64,000 nucleotides of DNA from Chitinophagaceae bacterium (GTDB lineage: Bacteria > Bacteroidota > Bacteroidia > Chitinophagales > Chitinophagaceae). The translations under genes were made by a program, and so were the position numbers. Below are positions 52,063-60,792 of this stretch, piece by piece; position 1 is the first letter of the stretch, and each line of letters opens with the position of its first letter. The notes below the pieces were generated by a model, which saw only the letters and a list, made by a program, of their open reading frames with translations, did no database searches and was not told where the DNA came from. The stretch covers positions 868,001 through 932,000 of the forward strand of contig JADKJC010000013.1 in assembly GCA_016722465.1 (NCBI GenBank), read 5' to 3'.

Positions 52063-52811
52063 TGGAAACAATAAGAGCGATTGTAATAGACGATGAACTG
52101 AGCAGCCTGCAAAACCTGCAGCAGAAGCTGGAAATTTTTTGTGCCGAAGTGAAGGTTGTTGCCACTGCACAAAAACCGGAAGAAGCTTTGCTGCTGATAC
52201 AGCATCACAAACCCGATGTGATCTTTCTTGACATTGAAATGCCAAAGATGAACGGCTTCCGCATGCTGGATGAACTGGGTAATGTTGATTTTGAAATTAT
52301 TTTTACCACTGCCTACAATCACTACGCCATTGATGCCATCCGCATCAGCGCATTTGATTACCTGATGAAACCCATTGCCATTGCCGATCTGCAGAATGCA
52401 GTACAGCGTTTATTGGCCGCCAAACAAATCAATACCAAAGAAAAAATCGACATCCTTAAAAACGCCCTGCAGGATAAAAAAAGCCAGGAAGAAAAAATTG
52501 CCATCCCAACTTCCGAGGGAATGGAATTCATCCCCATCAAAAACATACTTCACATCGAAAGCAGTTCAAACTATAGCAAAATTCATCTCAGCGGAAATAA
52601 GGTTATTACCGTAACCAAATTATTAAAAGACTTTGAAGATATGCTGCTACCCTACCGTTTTTACCGCATTCACAATTCTCATCTCATCAACCTCAATTAT
52701 ATTCAAAAGTATTTAAAAGCCGATGGCGGCCAGGTGATGATGGAGGATGGAACGGTGATAGATGTAGCAAGAAGGAAGAAGGAAGAGTTTTTGAAGATCA
52801 TTGCAGGATGA
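52059..52811 (+). CDS. LytTR-family response regulator
   Basis: 250 residues. Receiver domain (1-120) with the acidic pair DDE near the start, phosphorylatable Asp in DVIFLDIEMPKMNG and the conserved Lys in LMKPI. A linker leads to a LytTR DNA-binding domain (about 150-250): EFIPIKNILHIESSSNYSKI, FYRIHNSHLINLNYI. Partner of the kinase with which it overlaps by four bases. Targets unknown. Confidence 0.92.
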   Translation: MMETIRAIVIDDELSSLQNLQQKLEIFCAEVKVVATAQKPEEALLLIQHHKPDVIFLDIEMPKMNGFRMLDELGNVDFEIIFTTAYNHYAIDAIRISAFDYLMKPIAIADLQNAVQRLLAAKQINTKEKIDILKNALQDKKSQEEKIAIPTSEGMEFIPIKNILHIESSSNYSKIHLSGNKVITVTKLLKDFEDMLLPYRFYRIHNSHLINLNYIQKYLKADGGQVMMEDGTVIDVARRKKEEFLKIIAG

Positions 52812-52821
52812 AGGGAAACAC

Positions 52822-52917
52822 AAAGTCAAAAATAAAAACTCAAAAAAAGGTTGCTGAAAAATAGCAACGCCTTCAACTTTAATGCAGCATTTTGACTTTT
52901 GCCTTTTTACTTTTTAT
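52822..52917. repeat. inverted heptamer repeat with central hairpin (terminator) between convergent genes
   Basis: Left arm AAAGTCA, AAAATAA, AAACTCA, AAAAAAG; middle hairpin GTTGCT / AGCAAC at about 52850-52868; right arm TTTTGAC, TTTTGCC, TTTTTAC, TTTTTAT. It ends three bases before the lrp stop and follows the response regulator stop by ten bases. The hairpin with flanking A and T runs can act as a terminator both ways. Confidence 0.65.
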
Positions 52918-52919
52918 TC

Positions 52920-53420
52920 TCAATAAACCAACTGGTGCGTTTGCTTAATGATGCCGATCACAAATACACTCTGCACATGGCCCATATTTTCCACCTGGCT
53001 TAGTTTGTTCACATGAAAATCGTGGTAAGCATTCATATCTTCTGAAACTACTTTCAGCATAAAATCAAACTCGCCGGAAATATTGTAACACTCTATCACC
53101 TCCGTCATCGCATTAATGGCTTTGATGAATTTAGTGCCGGCAGTTTTGTTGTGTTCTTTTAAAGAAACATAACAAATGGCGATCAACCCTTTCTTTACTT
53201 TGGTATGATCCACTAAAGTGGCGTATTGTTTTATTACACCGCTTGCTTCCAGCCGTTTGATCCTTTCATGAACCGGTGTAGTACTCAAATGAATTTTATC
53301 CGCAATTTCTTTCACCGTCATCCTGGCATTTTGTTGCAGCAATGCCAGTATTGCAATGTCTTTTGTATCCAGTGCTACGTTGCCGGTAGCGGATTGTTCT
53401 GTTTTAGCAGCTTTTGCCAT
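52920..53420 (-). CDS. Lrp/AsnC-family transcriptional regulator
   Basis: 166 residues. A 15-residue Lys/Ala-rich lead is followed by the AsnC helix-turn-helix (DIAILALLQQNARMTVKEIA, IHLSTTPVHERIKRLEASG) and the RAM/AsnC effector domain with FIKAINAMTEVIECYNISGE and DFMLKVVSEDM. These regulators sense amino acids or nucleosides. It is divergent from ahcY, so control of that gene is possible. Confidence 0.9.
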   Translation of the reverse strand: MAKAAKTEQSATGNVALDTKDIAILALLQQNARMTVKEIADKIHLSTTPVHERIKRLEASGVIKQYATLVDHTKVKKGLIAICYVSLKEHNKTAGTKFIKAINAMTEVIECYNISGEFDFMLKVVSEDMNAYHDFHVNKLSQVENMGHVQSVFVIGIIKQTHQLVY

Positions 53421-53510
53421 CGTAAAAAAGGATTTTATACTGTTAATACTTGAATAAAGGTATTATCTCCCAAATTTATACAAATCCTTAGAATATTATA
53501 CTGGTGATTG

Positions 53511-53518
53511 TACATTTG
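53511..53518 (+). promoter_or_regulatory. -7 promoter element for ahcY
   Basis: TACATTTG lies 21 bases before the ATG at 53540 and matches TAnnTTTG exactly; a short leader of about 15 bases is implied. No TTTG at the ideal -33 distance. Confidence 0.5.
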
Positions 53519-53539
53519 TGTCCTAAACAAATAATAAAT

Positions 53540-54868
53540 ATGTCAACAATCACAAAAACCTCCATTGATTTCAGCCTTCCGTACAAAGTGGCTGATATGA
53601 GCCTTGCTGCATGGGGCCGCAAAGAAATTAAATTAGCCGAAGCAGAAATGCCTGGCTTAATGAGCATCCGTGAAGAGTTTGGCCCAAGCCAACCACTAAA
53701 AGGGGCAAGAATTGCAGGTTGCCTGCACATGACCATTCAAACGGCTGTATTAATTGAAACATTGATTGCATTGGGTGCTGAAGTAAAGTGGAGTTCTTGT
53801 AATATATTTTCTACACAAGACCAGGCTGCTGCCGCTATTGCTGCTGCAGGTATCGGTGTATATGCATGGAAAGGCCAAAGCCAGGAAGAAGCAGATTGGT
53901 GTATTGAACAAACATTGTTCTTCGGAAGTGCTGACAAGCCTTTGAATATGATCCTGGATGATGGTGGTGATCTGACCAACATCGTTTTTGATAAATACCC
54001 TGAGTTGATCGCTAACATTAAAGGTTTGAGCGAAGAAACAACTACAGGTGTTCACCGTTTGTACGAAAGAATGGCTGCCGGTACTTTACCAATGCCTGCT
54101 TTCAATGTAAACGATTCTGTTACCAAATCTAAATTTGATAACAAATACGGTTGTAAAGAATCTCTGGTAGATTCTATCCGTCGTGCTACGGATGTTATGA
54201 TGGCTGGTAAAGTGGCGGTTGTTGGCTCTTACGGTGACGTAGGTAAAGGTTCTGCCGCTTCTTTAAAAGGTGCAGGCTGCCGTGTAATCGTTACCGAAAT
54301 TGATCCTATCTGTGCATTGCAGGCAGCAATGGATGGCTTTGAAGTAAAACCAATGATCAAAGCGGTACAGGAAGCTGACATCGTTGTTACTGCTTCTGGT
54401 TGTCGTGACCTGATCACTGAAAAACATTTCCGTTTGATGAAAGACAAAGCGATCGTTTGTAACATCGGACACTTTGATATTGAAATCGACATGGCATGGT
54501 TGAACAAGAATTACGGTCATACAAAAGACACCATCAAACCACAGGTTGATATTTACAACATCGAAGGTAAAGATGTAATCATCCTGGCTGAAGGCCGTTT
54601 GGTAAACCTGGGTTGTGCTACCGGCCATCCGTCATTTGTAATGAGTAACTCATTCAGTAACCAGACTTTGGCACAAATTGAATTGTGGACAAACCACAGC
54701 AGTTACGAAAACAAAGTGTATGTATTACCAAAGCACCTGGATGAAAAAGTTGCCCGTTTGCACCTGGCAAAAATTGGTGTTGAACTGGATGAACTGACAC
54801 CTGCACAGGCTTCTTACTTAGGCATACCGCAGAATGGTCCTTTCAAAGCTGAGCACTACCGTTATTAA
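53540..54868 (+). CDS. ahcY: S-adenosylhomocysteine hydrolase
   Basis: 442 residues from ATG 53540 ([20 protein letters not shown]). It splits S-adenosylhomocysteine to adenosine and homocysteine in the methyl cycle. NAD-binding Rossmann [18 protein letters not shown], the substrate motifs [13 protein letters not shown] and [14 protein letters not shown], and the C-terminal [16 protein letters not shown] tail with the conserved Lys and Tyr are all present. Codons such as GGT and CGT are favoured more than in neighbouring genes, which suggests high expression. Confidence 0.95.
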   Translation: MSTITKTSIDFSLPYKVADMSLAAWGRKEIKLAEAEMPGLMSIREEFGPSQPLKGARIAGCLHMTIQTAVLIETLIALGAEVKWSSCNIFSTQDQAAAAIAAAGIGVYAWKGQSQEEADWCIEQTLFFGSADKPLNMILDDGGDLTNIVFDKYPELIANIKGLSEETTTGVHRLYERMAAGTLPMPAFNVNDSVTKSKFDNKYGCKESLVDSIRRATDVMMAGKVAVVGSYGDVGKGSAASLKGAGCRVIVTEIDPICALQAAMDGFEVKPMIKAVQEADIVVTASGCRDLITEKHFRLMKDKAIVCNIGHFDIEIDMAWLNKNYGHTKDTIKPQVDIYNIEGKDVIILAEGRLVNLGCATGHPSFVMSNSFSNQTLAQIELWTNHSSYENKVYVLPKHLDEKVARLHLAKIGVELDELTPAQASYLGIPQNGPFKAEHYRY

Positions 54869-54898
54869 TGCCCTATCCCCTGAAGGGGAATAAAATAC

Positions 54899-54926
54899 AG
54901 CCCCATCCGTTTTTACCGGGTGGGGC
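54899..54926 (+). terminator. intrinsic terminator after ahcY
   Basis: AGCCCCATCC pairs with GGGTGGGGCT (one G-T pair) around GTTTTTACC, followed by a T-rich tract, about 30 bases after the stop. Confidence 0.85.
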
Positions 54927-54996
54927 TTTTATTTTATGTAGCCAGCGATGGGAATACTATTGATCTTCATTGCAGCCTGCCCCAACCGCAGGCGGG

Positions 54997-55012
54997 GTCG
55001 CACTCTTGTACA
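54997..55012 (-). repeat. interspersed repeat core GTCGCACTCTTGTACA
   Basis: These 16 bases recur exactly at 63722-63737. Read on the minus strand (TGTACAAGAGTGCGAC) they resemble the start of the repeats at 40931 and 63892. Confidence 0.55.
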
Positions 55013-55362
55013 ACATCACTTTATTGGGCTTTTATTGATGCGGAGATGATGATGAAACAGTTCAGGAAAAATCAGCCGGTAAAACAACGCATTAACCCAA
55101 CTCAATTTCCTTACAGTGTTTAAGCTGCTGTTGCACCTGCATTAATATGCGCTGCATTCCCCATTGCACTAAATCAGTTGCTCATTCTCCAACAGTTGTT
55201 TTCAATCCCCGTATAATTCTTTATCTTAGCTGCTTTGCCAACCCATTACCAGTATTGTTCAATGATCCCTTCACCCTGTATAAACCTTTTAGGGATAATT
55301 ACTCCAGTATAACCGCATTTAAAACCCTGTTCATTAAATTTAATTACAGGTACAAAACTGTT
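55013..55362. other. intergenic, no gene seen
   Basis: About 350 bases upstream of the gene at 55363. The frame is open back to 55147 but has no signal peptide or coding character there. A promoter should be in this stretch. Confidence 0.4.
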
Positions 55363-58300
55363 ATGAGAAAAAAATTGTTATCACTGGTTTGCTGCTGCAT
55401 TTATTTTATATCGCATGCACAACTGCCACAGGATTTTATGATACCGGCAAAAGTTACAGTGGATGAATTGCAACCGGCCATTACTATTTCCTGGCCGGCC
55501 AATGCCAATGCAAGCAGCTATACTATCAAAAGAAAAACAGTAACTGACAGTTCTTACCTGCTGCCTTTTACAACCATTGGCACCATCAGCAATGCAGCCG
55601 ATGCCACCCAGTTTACCGACAACGATATAACAGCAGGCATTTTGTATGAATACGAGATCAGCGGTAGCTTTACACCTTCTGCCCCTGCCAGCAGAAATAC
55701 CTTTATTTGTGCAGGCATCAAAGTTTTACCCACACATAAAAGAGGCAGCATTATTTTATTGTGCGAAAGCAGTATTGCAGCTTCACTTGAAAATAAAATC
55801 AACACTTTATATAAAGACCTTGTTGGCGATGGGTGGAAGGTCATCCGTATCAACATTCCAGCGTCTGAAGATGCAGTGGCAGTAACAAATACAAAAAATA
55901 CAATAACAACCACTTACCAAAACAACCCCGATCTTAAACAGGTACTGATACTCGGCCATGTACCCGTTCCTTATTCAGGCGACCTGGGGCCAGATGGCCA
56001 TACCGACCATATTGGCTGCTGGCCCGCAGATGGCTATTATGGAAATATGGAAAGTACCTGGACAGACACCATTACTTCAAACACACTTGCTGGCGCAAGA
56101 CCACAAAACAAAAACTTTCCGGGCGATGGGAAATTTGACCAGAATACCCTTACTGCAGTCCGTTTAGCTGTAGGCCGTATTGATCTAGCCAATCTTCCCG
56201 CCTTTAGCATTACTGAAACAAGCCTCTTGAATAGGTACCTTGATAAAAATCACTTATTCAGAAATGGAGAAACGCAACTGAACAAACAGGCATTGATAGA
56301 CGATGCCCTTCCTTCCTTTGTGGAAAAGTTTTCGCAGTCTGCCTGGAAAAGTTATGCCGCCACTGTTGGCTATGATAATGTATTAACAGGCCAGTATGAA
56401 ACAGACCTGGTTTCCCCTACTACTTATTTATGGTCGTATGGCTGTGGCGCCGGTATTTACACGGGTGCCAGTGGCGTAAGCCAAACGTCTGATTTTGTAA
56501 CGAAATCATATAAAACAGTTTTCACCCAATTATTTGGCAGTTATTTTGGCGACTGGGATTCACAGGACAATTTCATGAGATCATCGCTTGCATCTGCCGG
56601 CAATACGCTCACCTGTGTGTGGGGTGGCAGGCCACACTGGTATTTTCATCACATGAGCACCGGCTCTCCCATTGGTTATTCCGCTTTACTTTCAATGAAT
56701 AACAACATGGGCACCTATAACAATCCTGGTTCTTCCAATGGAATGATCCACATGGGTTTGATGGGTGACCCTTCGTTGAGAAGCAGTTATGTAAAACCGG
56801 TGAAAAATATGGCAGCTTCTTTAATTGCAGCAGCAGTAAAAATAAGCTGGAATACGCCTGCAGAAAATGATATTGCAGGCTATTACATCTACAGAAGCAG
56901 CCGTATTGATGGGATCTTTAAATTGCTGAATCAAGATGTCTTTACTGATACAAGCTATATTGACCACACACCACTTGAAGGGAAAAATTTTTACATGGTG
57001 CGTACATTAAAGCTTGATACCGTGATAACGGCAGGAAATTTTCCCAACCACAGCACCTACTATAATTTGGCTACCGGGGCAATTGACTCCGTATTTTTCA
57101 ACACTGCGGCGCCGCAGGTAACACTTTCTTTGCAGCCTCTTGCCCCCTCGTTACAGGCTATTGAACCCAAACAGGTGGTAGTGATGGGAAACAGTGTGAA
57201 AAGATATTTTGTGGGAGAAAAAAGCGGGAGTATAAAACTTTTTGATGACAGCTTCCACCTGTTGAGCACTTATCTTTCTGTATATAATATTAATGAAGGA
57301 TTTTTAAGTATGGCTTTTCACCCTGATTTTGCACGTAATAAATTATTGTATGTTTTTTATACCAACCCTGCAGGCAACCTGGAACTGGCCAGGTACCGGG
57401 AAAACAACAGCACCACTACTGCATCATTGCAGGATATGATGATTACAATTCCCGTAAATGGGAATACAAAAAACCTGGGAGGTGAAATCCATTTTGGCAG
57501 CGATGGCTTCCTCTATATTTCAACAGGAGATGGAGACACAAAAGATGCATTATTAAACAATGCACAAAATACCAATTCACTGCTTGGGAAAATTTTAAGG
57601 ATAAAGCCAGACATTTCCAACTCCCCTCCTTTTTACAGCGTACCCGCTGACAACCCTTTTGGAAATGAAGTATTTGCTACAGGCCTGCGGTTCCCATATC
57701 GGTGGGACTTTGATAAACTAACAAGGGATGTCTGGATCGGCGAACGTGGCGACAGTTCAATAGAAGAAATCAACCGTATCCCATTAGACTCTTTAAAAGG
57801 AACAAACTTTGGGTGGCGCTGCTACCAGGGTACAGATACATTTAATGCAAGTGGTTGTGGCCCTACGCCGGTGTATAATTTTCCTGTTTACCAATTCCCT
57901 TCTGCTACTGCAGGCGGCGTTGTTACAGGTGGCACTGTTTACCGTGGAGAAACATTTATTAATTTAAAAGGCTGCTATGTTTTTGCAGATGCAAAAACAG
58001 GAAAAGTTTACCTGTCGAGATATGACTCCACAGAAAGGAAATACAACACAGCTTCGCAGCAACTGGCCCCAAAAGAAATATCGGATATCAGTGCAGATGA
58101 AAACGGCGAACTGTTCGTAACCTCCCGGCTGGGCGGGGTATACCGCCTGGAAGCAGATGGAGCAAGGCTATACAGGTTTTCGGGCAATGGCAATTGGGAT
58201 AATCCTAACAACTGGTCAAACAAAACGATACCTCCATCCGTGTTGTCATTTGGATCAGAAATTATTATCAGCCCTGCAAATGGTGGAGAATGCATATTGA

Positions 58301-58389
58301 ATGTGCCGCAGACAATTCCTGCAGGCAGTAAAATAACGATTATAAACAATCAGCATTTCAAGATTGCCGGCGATCTTATCATTCAATAG
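55363..58389 (+). CDS. secreted C25-like / FN3 / glucose-sorbosone-dehydrogenase-like protein
   Basis: 1,008 residues from ATG 55363 with signal MRKKLLSLVCCCIYFISHAQ. Order: FN3-like domain (about 25-110); a gingipain-like (C25, caspase fold) region (about 120-470) with LILGHVPVPYSGDLG, GCWPADGYYG and the family's closing HMGLMGDPSLR; a second FN3 (about 475-560); a six-bladed GSDH propeller (about 610-920) with GFLSMAFHPDF, STGDGDTKDALLNNAQN, LGKILRI, GLRFPYRWDFD, GERGDSSIEEIN and GTNFGWRCYQG; then the GNGNW module (RFSGNGNWDNPNNWS to DLIIQ). The catalytic Cys/His of gingipains are not evident, so the C25-like part may be inactive. GSDH propellers use PQQ to oxidise sugars. Fusion of these two is unusual. 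Confidence 0.75.
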   Translation: MRKKLLSLVCCCIYFISHAQLPQDFMIPAKVTVDELQPAITISWPANANASSYTIKRKTVTDSSYLLPFTTIGTISNAADATQFTDNDITAGILYEYEISGSFTPSAPASRNTFICAGIKVLPTHKRGSIILLCESSIAASLENKINTLYKDLVGDGWKVIRINIPASEDAVAVTNTKNTITTTYQNNPDLKQVLILGHVPVPYSGDLGPDGHTDHIGCWPADGYYGNMESTWTDTITSNTLAGARPQNKNFPGDGKFDQNTLTAVRLAVGRIDLANLPAFSITETSLLNRYLDKNHLFRNGETQLNKQALIDDALPSFVEKFSQSAWKSYAATVGYDNVLTGQYETDLVSPTTYLWSYGCGAGIYTGASGVSQTSDFVTKSYKTVFTQLFGSYFGDWDSQDNFMRSSLASAGNTLTCVWGGRPHWYFHHMSTGSPIGYSALLSMNNNMGTYNNPGSSNGMIHMGLMGDPSLRSSYVKPVKNMAASLIAAAVKISWNTPAENDIAGYYIYRSSRIDGIFKLLNQDVFTDTSYIDHTPLEGKNFYMVRTLKLDTVITAGNFPNHSTYYNLATGAIDSVFFNTAAPQVTLSLQPLAPSLQAIEPKQVVVMGNSVKRYFVGEKSGSIKLFDDSFHLLSTYLSVYNINEGFLSMAFHPDFARNKLLYVFYTNPAGNLELARYRENNSTTTASLQDMMITIPVNGNTKNLGGEIHFGSDGFLYISTGDGDTKDALLNNAQNTNSLLGKILRIKPDISNSPPFYSVPADNPFGNEVFATGLRFPYRWDFDKLTRDVWIGERGDSSIEEINRIPLDSLKGTNFGWRCYQGTDTFNASGCGPTPVYNFPVYQFPSATAGGVVTGGTVYRGETFINLKGCYVFADAKTGKVYLSRYDSTERKYNTASQQLAPKEISDISADENGELFVTSRLGGVYRLEADGARLYRFSGNGNWDNPNNWSNKTIPPSVLSFGSEIIISPANGGECILNVPQTIPAGSKITIINNQHFKIAGDLIIQ

Positions 58390-58451
58390 TTTTTTTGTCA
58401 TCAAATATTATCTATAACAAGGCAATGATTGCCACTGTTGCCGTAAATCAA

Positions 58452-58829
58452 TTATCCCGGGCTCAATATTTTCATCTGCATTACAGTTGATATACTCAGG
58501 GCACGTTGCTTGGCAAGCATCGCATTATTCCCCTCAAACAATTCATCCACCGTTTTTGAAAACAGTTCGTTCCAGCGGTTGAAATGCATTTTGGTAAGTG
58601 GCACAACCCTGTTGATATGCTGGTGGATGATCATCGGGTTGCCTTCATAAGTACCGGTATAAAACAATACATTCTCCCAAAAATCAAACATCACCGGGAA
58701 ATGTTTTTCCCAGTTCACTTTGGCAATGTCATTAAAGATATGCCCAATGGTATCATCCACTTTTACTTTATCGTAAAAGCCCCGTACCAGCAGTTCAATA
58801 TCTTTCCTGTTTTCAATATCCTTTTTCAT
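58452..58829 (-). CDS. group III truncated hemoglobin
   Basis: 125 residues. It keeps the group III pattern FYDKVKVDDTIGHIFND, HFPVMFDFWENVLFYTGTYE, MHFNRWNELFSKTVDELF and KQRALSISTVMQMK; the proximal His lies in the KMHFNRW helix. These globins bind O2 or NO. As the last gene of the nos operon (47 bases after the hemerythrin gene) a role in NO handling during denitrification is likely. Confidence 0.88.
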   Translation of the reverse strand: MKKDIENRKDIELLVRGFYDKVKVDDTIGHIFNDIAKVNWEKHFPVMFDFWENVLFYTGTYEGNPMIIHQHINRVVPLTKMHFNRWNELFSKTVDELFEGNNAMLAKQRALSISTVMQMKILSPG

Positions 58830-58876
58830 TGTACGATTTTAGTGATCTTTTGATTTAAAGCAGTACCCGCCATTAT

Positions 58877-59311
58877 TTAACTAAACAATGCTGCCAGTTT
58901 CAGCATTGTTGCCTCCGTGCAATGTTTTTGTATCATTGGAAACAACCGCCTTTCTTCCTTTCTGATATGTGCATCCAGTTCGTTGCCCAGCACATTCAAA
59001 GCTGCTTCAGCATCAGCTGCATCCTGCAGCGAAAGAAAAAAACCTTCCAGCATTTGATGTTCTGCTATAATTTCTTCCGCCATTGTTGCAATGGCACTAT
59101 CAGTCGCTTTCACCTGCTCAAGCATCGCCTCCTCCTGCCTGAAATGTTTTTTCAAATGTGTTTGATAATAATCAACTGCATAGTCAATCTTGTCATCAAT
59201 GGTAGTGGGCAATCCTTTGTATACAGGAGCACCTCTTTTGATCAGTTGTGCCAGTATCAATGCACCGTGGTGTTCACGGGATAAGGGTGCCAGTGATTCA
59301 TGTCTTTTCAT
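58877..59311 (-). CDS. hemerythrin-like HHE-domain protein
   Basis: 144 residues, a four-helix bundle. Metal ligands: REHHGALILAQ (His), YQTHLKKHFRQEEAML (His, Glu), EHQMLEGFF (His) and ELDAHIRKEERRLFP (His, Glu), giving the di-iron set. It is one base after nosY and so part of the same transcript. Related proteins bind O2 or NO, or repair iron centres, under nitrosative stress. Confidence 0.87.
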   Translation of the reverse strand: MKRHESLAPLSREHHGALILAQLIKRGAPVYKGLPTTIDDKIDYAVDYYQTHLKKHFRQEEAMLEQVKATDSAIATMAEEIIAEHQMLEGFFLSLQDAADAEAALNVLGNELDAHIRKEERRLFPMIQKHCTEATMLKLAALFS

Positions 59312-59312
59312 A

Positions 59313-60080
59313 TTACAGGTCTTTGCGATTAAATTTTCTTACAGATAACCACGCAGGCAAAGCTATCCATAACAATAATACCAGCAAGGAGGTGAGCAAG
59401 CCTGCAACGGTTCCAAAAAAGTCTTTGAACACAGCACCGGTATATCCCATCATGGCAGACACATCCATTTTAAGCAATACCATTATACGGCTGAGATCAA
59501 TCGGGTTAAACGCAGTAATGGCTACCATCGCCTTTTCCATCGGGTAATCTGCAAACTGGAAAAGGATAAAAAGCACCAGCCCGTCAAACAGCAAAGAAAA
59601 ATACAGCCACAACAATATAACAGCGCCGATGCCTCTTGCCTTGTCCCTGATTTTAACCACAGCCAGCATGGCAATTGCAACAAAGATTACCGTTAACAAA
59701 ATACCGGCAATAAGCAATGTAATACCCGTGGCAGAAAACTCATATAACAAAACCGGGATACCGATCCCAATAAAAAAGGAAAGCACCAATGAAACCGACA
59801 GGCCGGTAAACATACTTAGCCAGATGGTTTTTCTTTTCAATGGCTGGCTCACCAGCAGTTCCAAAAACTCAGCACTGTTGTACACGTAAATGGCAGCAAA
59901 TAATATGCTGACCAGCGGTACAATGATGAGCACAATATTCAGCAGGCTTAGTACACCTTTGGCACTGCTGTCTTCAAGGTTAAAAATGCTCAGCGATAAA
60001 GCCAGCAGGAACAATGTGTATGCCAGGATGATCTTATTTCTGAGTATATCAATGATCACATATTTTATGATCTTCTTCAT
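59313..60080 (-). CDS. nosY: NosY-like ABC permease of the nitrous oxide reductase maturation system
   Basis: 255 residues with six membrane helices (for example IILAYTLFLLALSLSIF, LLSLLNIVLIIVPLVSILFA). The conserved SAEFLELLVSQPLKRKTIWL segment after helix 2 is the coupling region of the NosY/ABC-2 subfamily. It follows nosF by one base. NosDFY supplies sulfur or a related species for the CuZ site of NosZ. Confidence 0.92.
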   Translation of the reverse strand: MKKIIKYVIIDILRNKIILAYTLFLLALSLSIFNLEDSSAKGVLSLLNIVLIIVPLVSILFAAIYVYNSAEFLELLVSQPLKRKTIWLSMFTGLSVSLVLSFFIGIGIPVLLYEFSATGITLLIAGILLTVIFVAIAMLAVVKIRDKARGIGAVILLWLYFSLLFDGLVLFILFQFADYPMEKAMVAITAFNPIDLSRIMVLLKMDVSAMMGYTGAVFKDFFGTVAGLLTSLLVLLLWIALPAWLSVRKFNRKDL

Positions 60081-60081
60081 G

Positions 60082-60792
60082 TTATTTTGTTTTGAGCATT
60101 ACGGCTGCAATGGCTTTGGATAATTTCTCCTGGCCGGTATCTGTTTTCAGTTCTTCAATTTTTTTGTGAAAGATCAGTTTCCCATCCTGCATGTAGATGA
60201 CCTGTGTTACAAGGTCATCCAGTTCGCTCAGTATGTGTGAAGTGATGAGAACCAGTTTACCCTTTGCCTTCTCTTTAATGATCTTCTCTTTCAGTATCTC
60301 CGAAGCAACAGGATCAAGGCCGGCTGTTGGCTCATCCAGAATCAATACTTCCGGATTGAACAGGAAGGCCAGGGAGGCGCTCACTTTTTGCCGGGTACCA
60401 CCAGACAATGTCCGCATCCTTTTATGCATCAGTTTATCCAGCTCAAATTGTTTGATAAGGTCCTCATCCAGCTGCATGTCTTTTTCATTTCGTATATCTT
60501 TCATCATATTGATCAACTGGCCAATGCTCATGTTGTCAGGATAACGGCCTATCTGTGGCATATAGCCGATGTTGGCCCGGTACTGCCAGTCGTGCAGGAT
60601 GTTTTTTCCATTAAAAGTGATAAAGCCATTATCGCACACTACCATACCCAGCACAGATTTGATGAAGGTAGTTTTACCGCTACCATTGGGACCAATCAAT
60701 CCAATGCATTCACCTTTGTTGCAGGTAACACTTACATTGTCCAGCGCCTTCAGTTTTCCAAACTGCTTGTTGATATTGTTGGCAATGATCAT
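60082..60792 (-). CDS. nosF: NosF ATPase
   Basis: 236 residues. Walker A GPNGSGKTTF, signature LSGGTRQKVSAS, Walker B VLILDEPTAG and H-loop TSHIL are all intact. It starts inside the end of nosD (4-base overlap) and ends one base before nosY. Energises the NosDFY complex. Confidence 0.94.
   Translation of the reverse strand: MIIANNINKQFGKLKALDNVSVTCNKGECIGLIGPNGSGKTTFIKSVLGMVVCDNGFITFNGKNILHDWQYRANIGYMPQIGRYPDNMSIGQLINMMKDIRNEKDMQLDEDLIKQFELDKLMHKRMRTLSGGTRQKVSASLAFLFNPEVLILDEPTAGLDPVASEILKEKIIKEKAKGKLVLITSHILSELDDLVTQVIYMQDGKLIFHKKIEELKTDTGQEKLSKAIAAVMLKTK

Noticed and set aside
53421..53539. SAH riboswitch before ahcY
   Set aside because: The gap is 119 bases and the likely transcript leader is about 15 bases, too short to hold an aptamer.
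58008..58349. Long antisense frames inside large genes
   Set aside because: Frames opposite genes such as the C25/GSDH gene lack signal peptides, starts with ribosome sites or conserved motifs, and follow from codon bias of the true gene.
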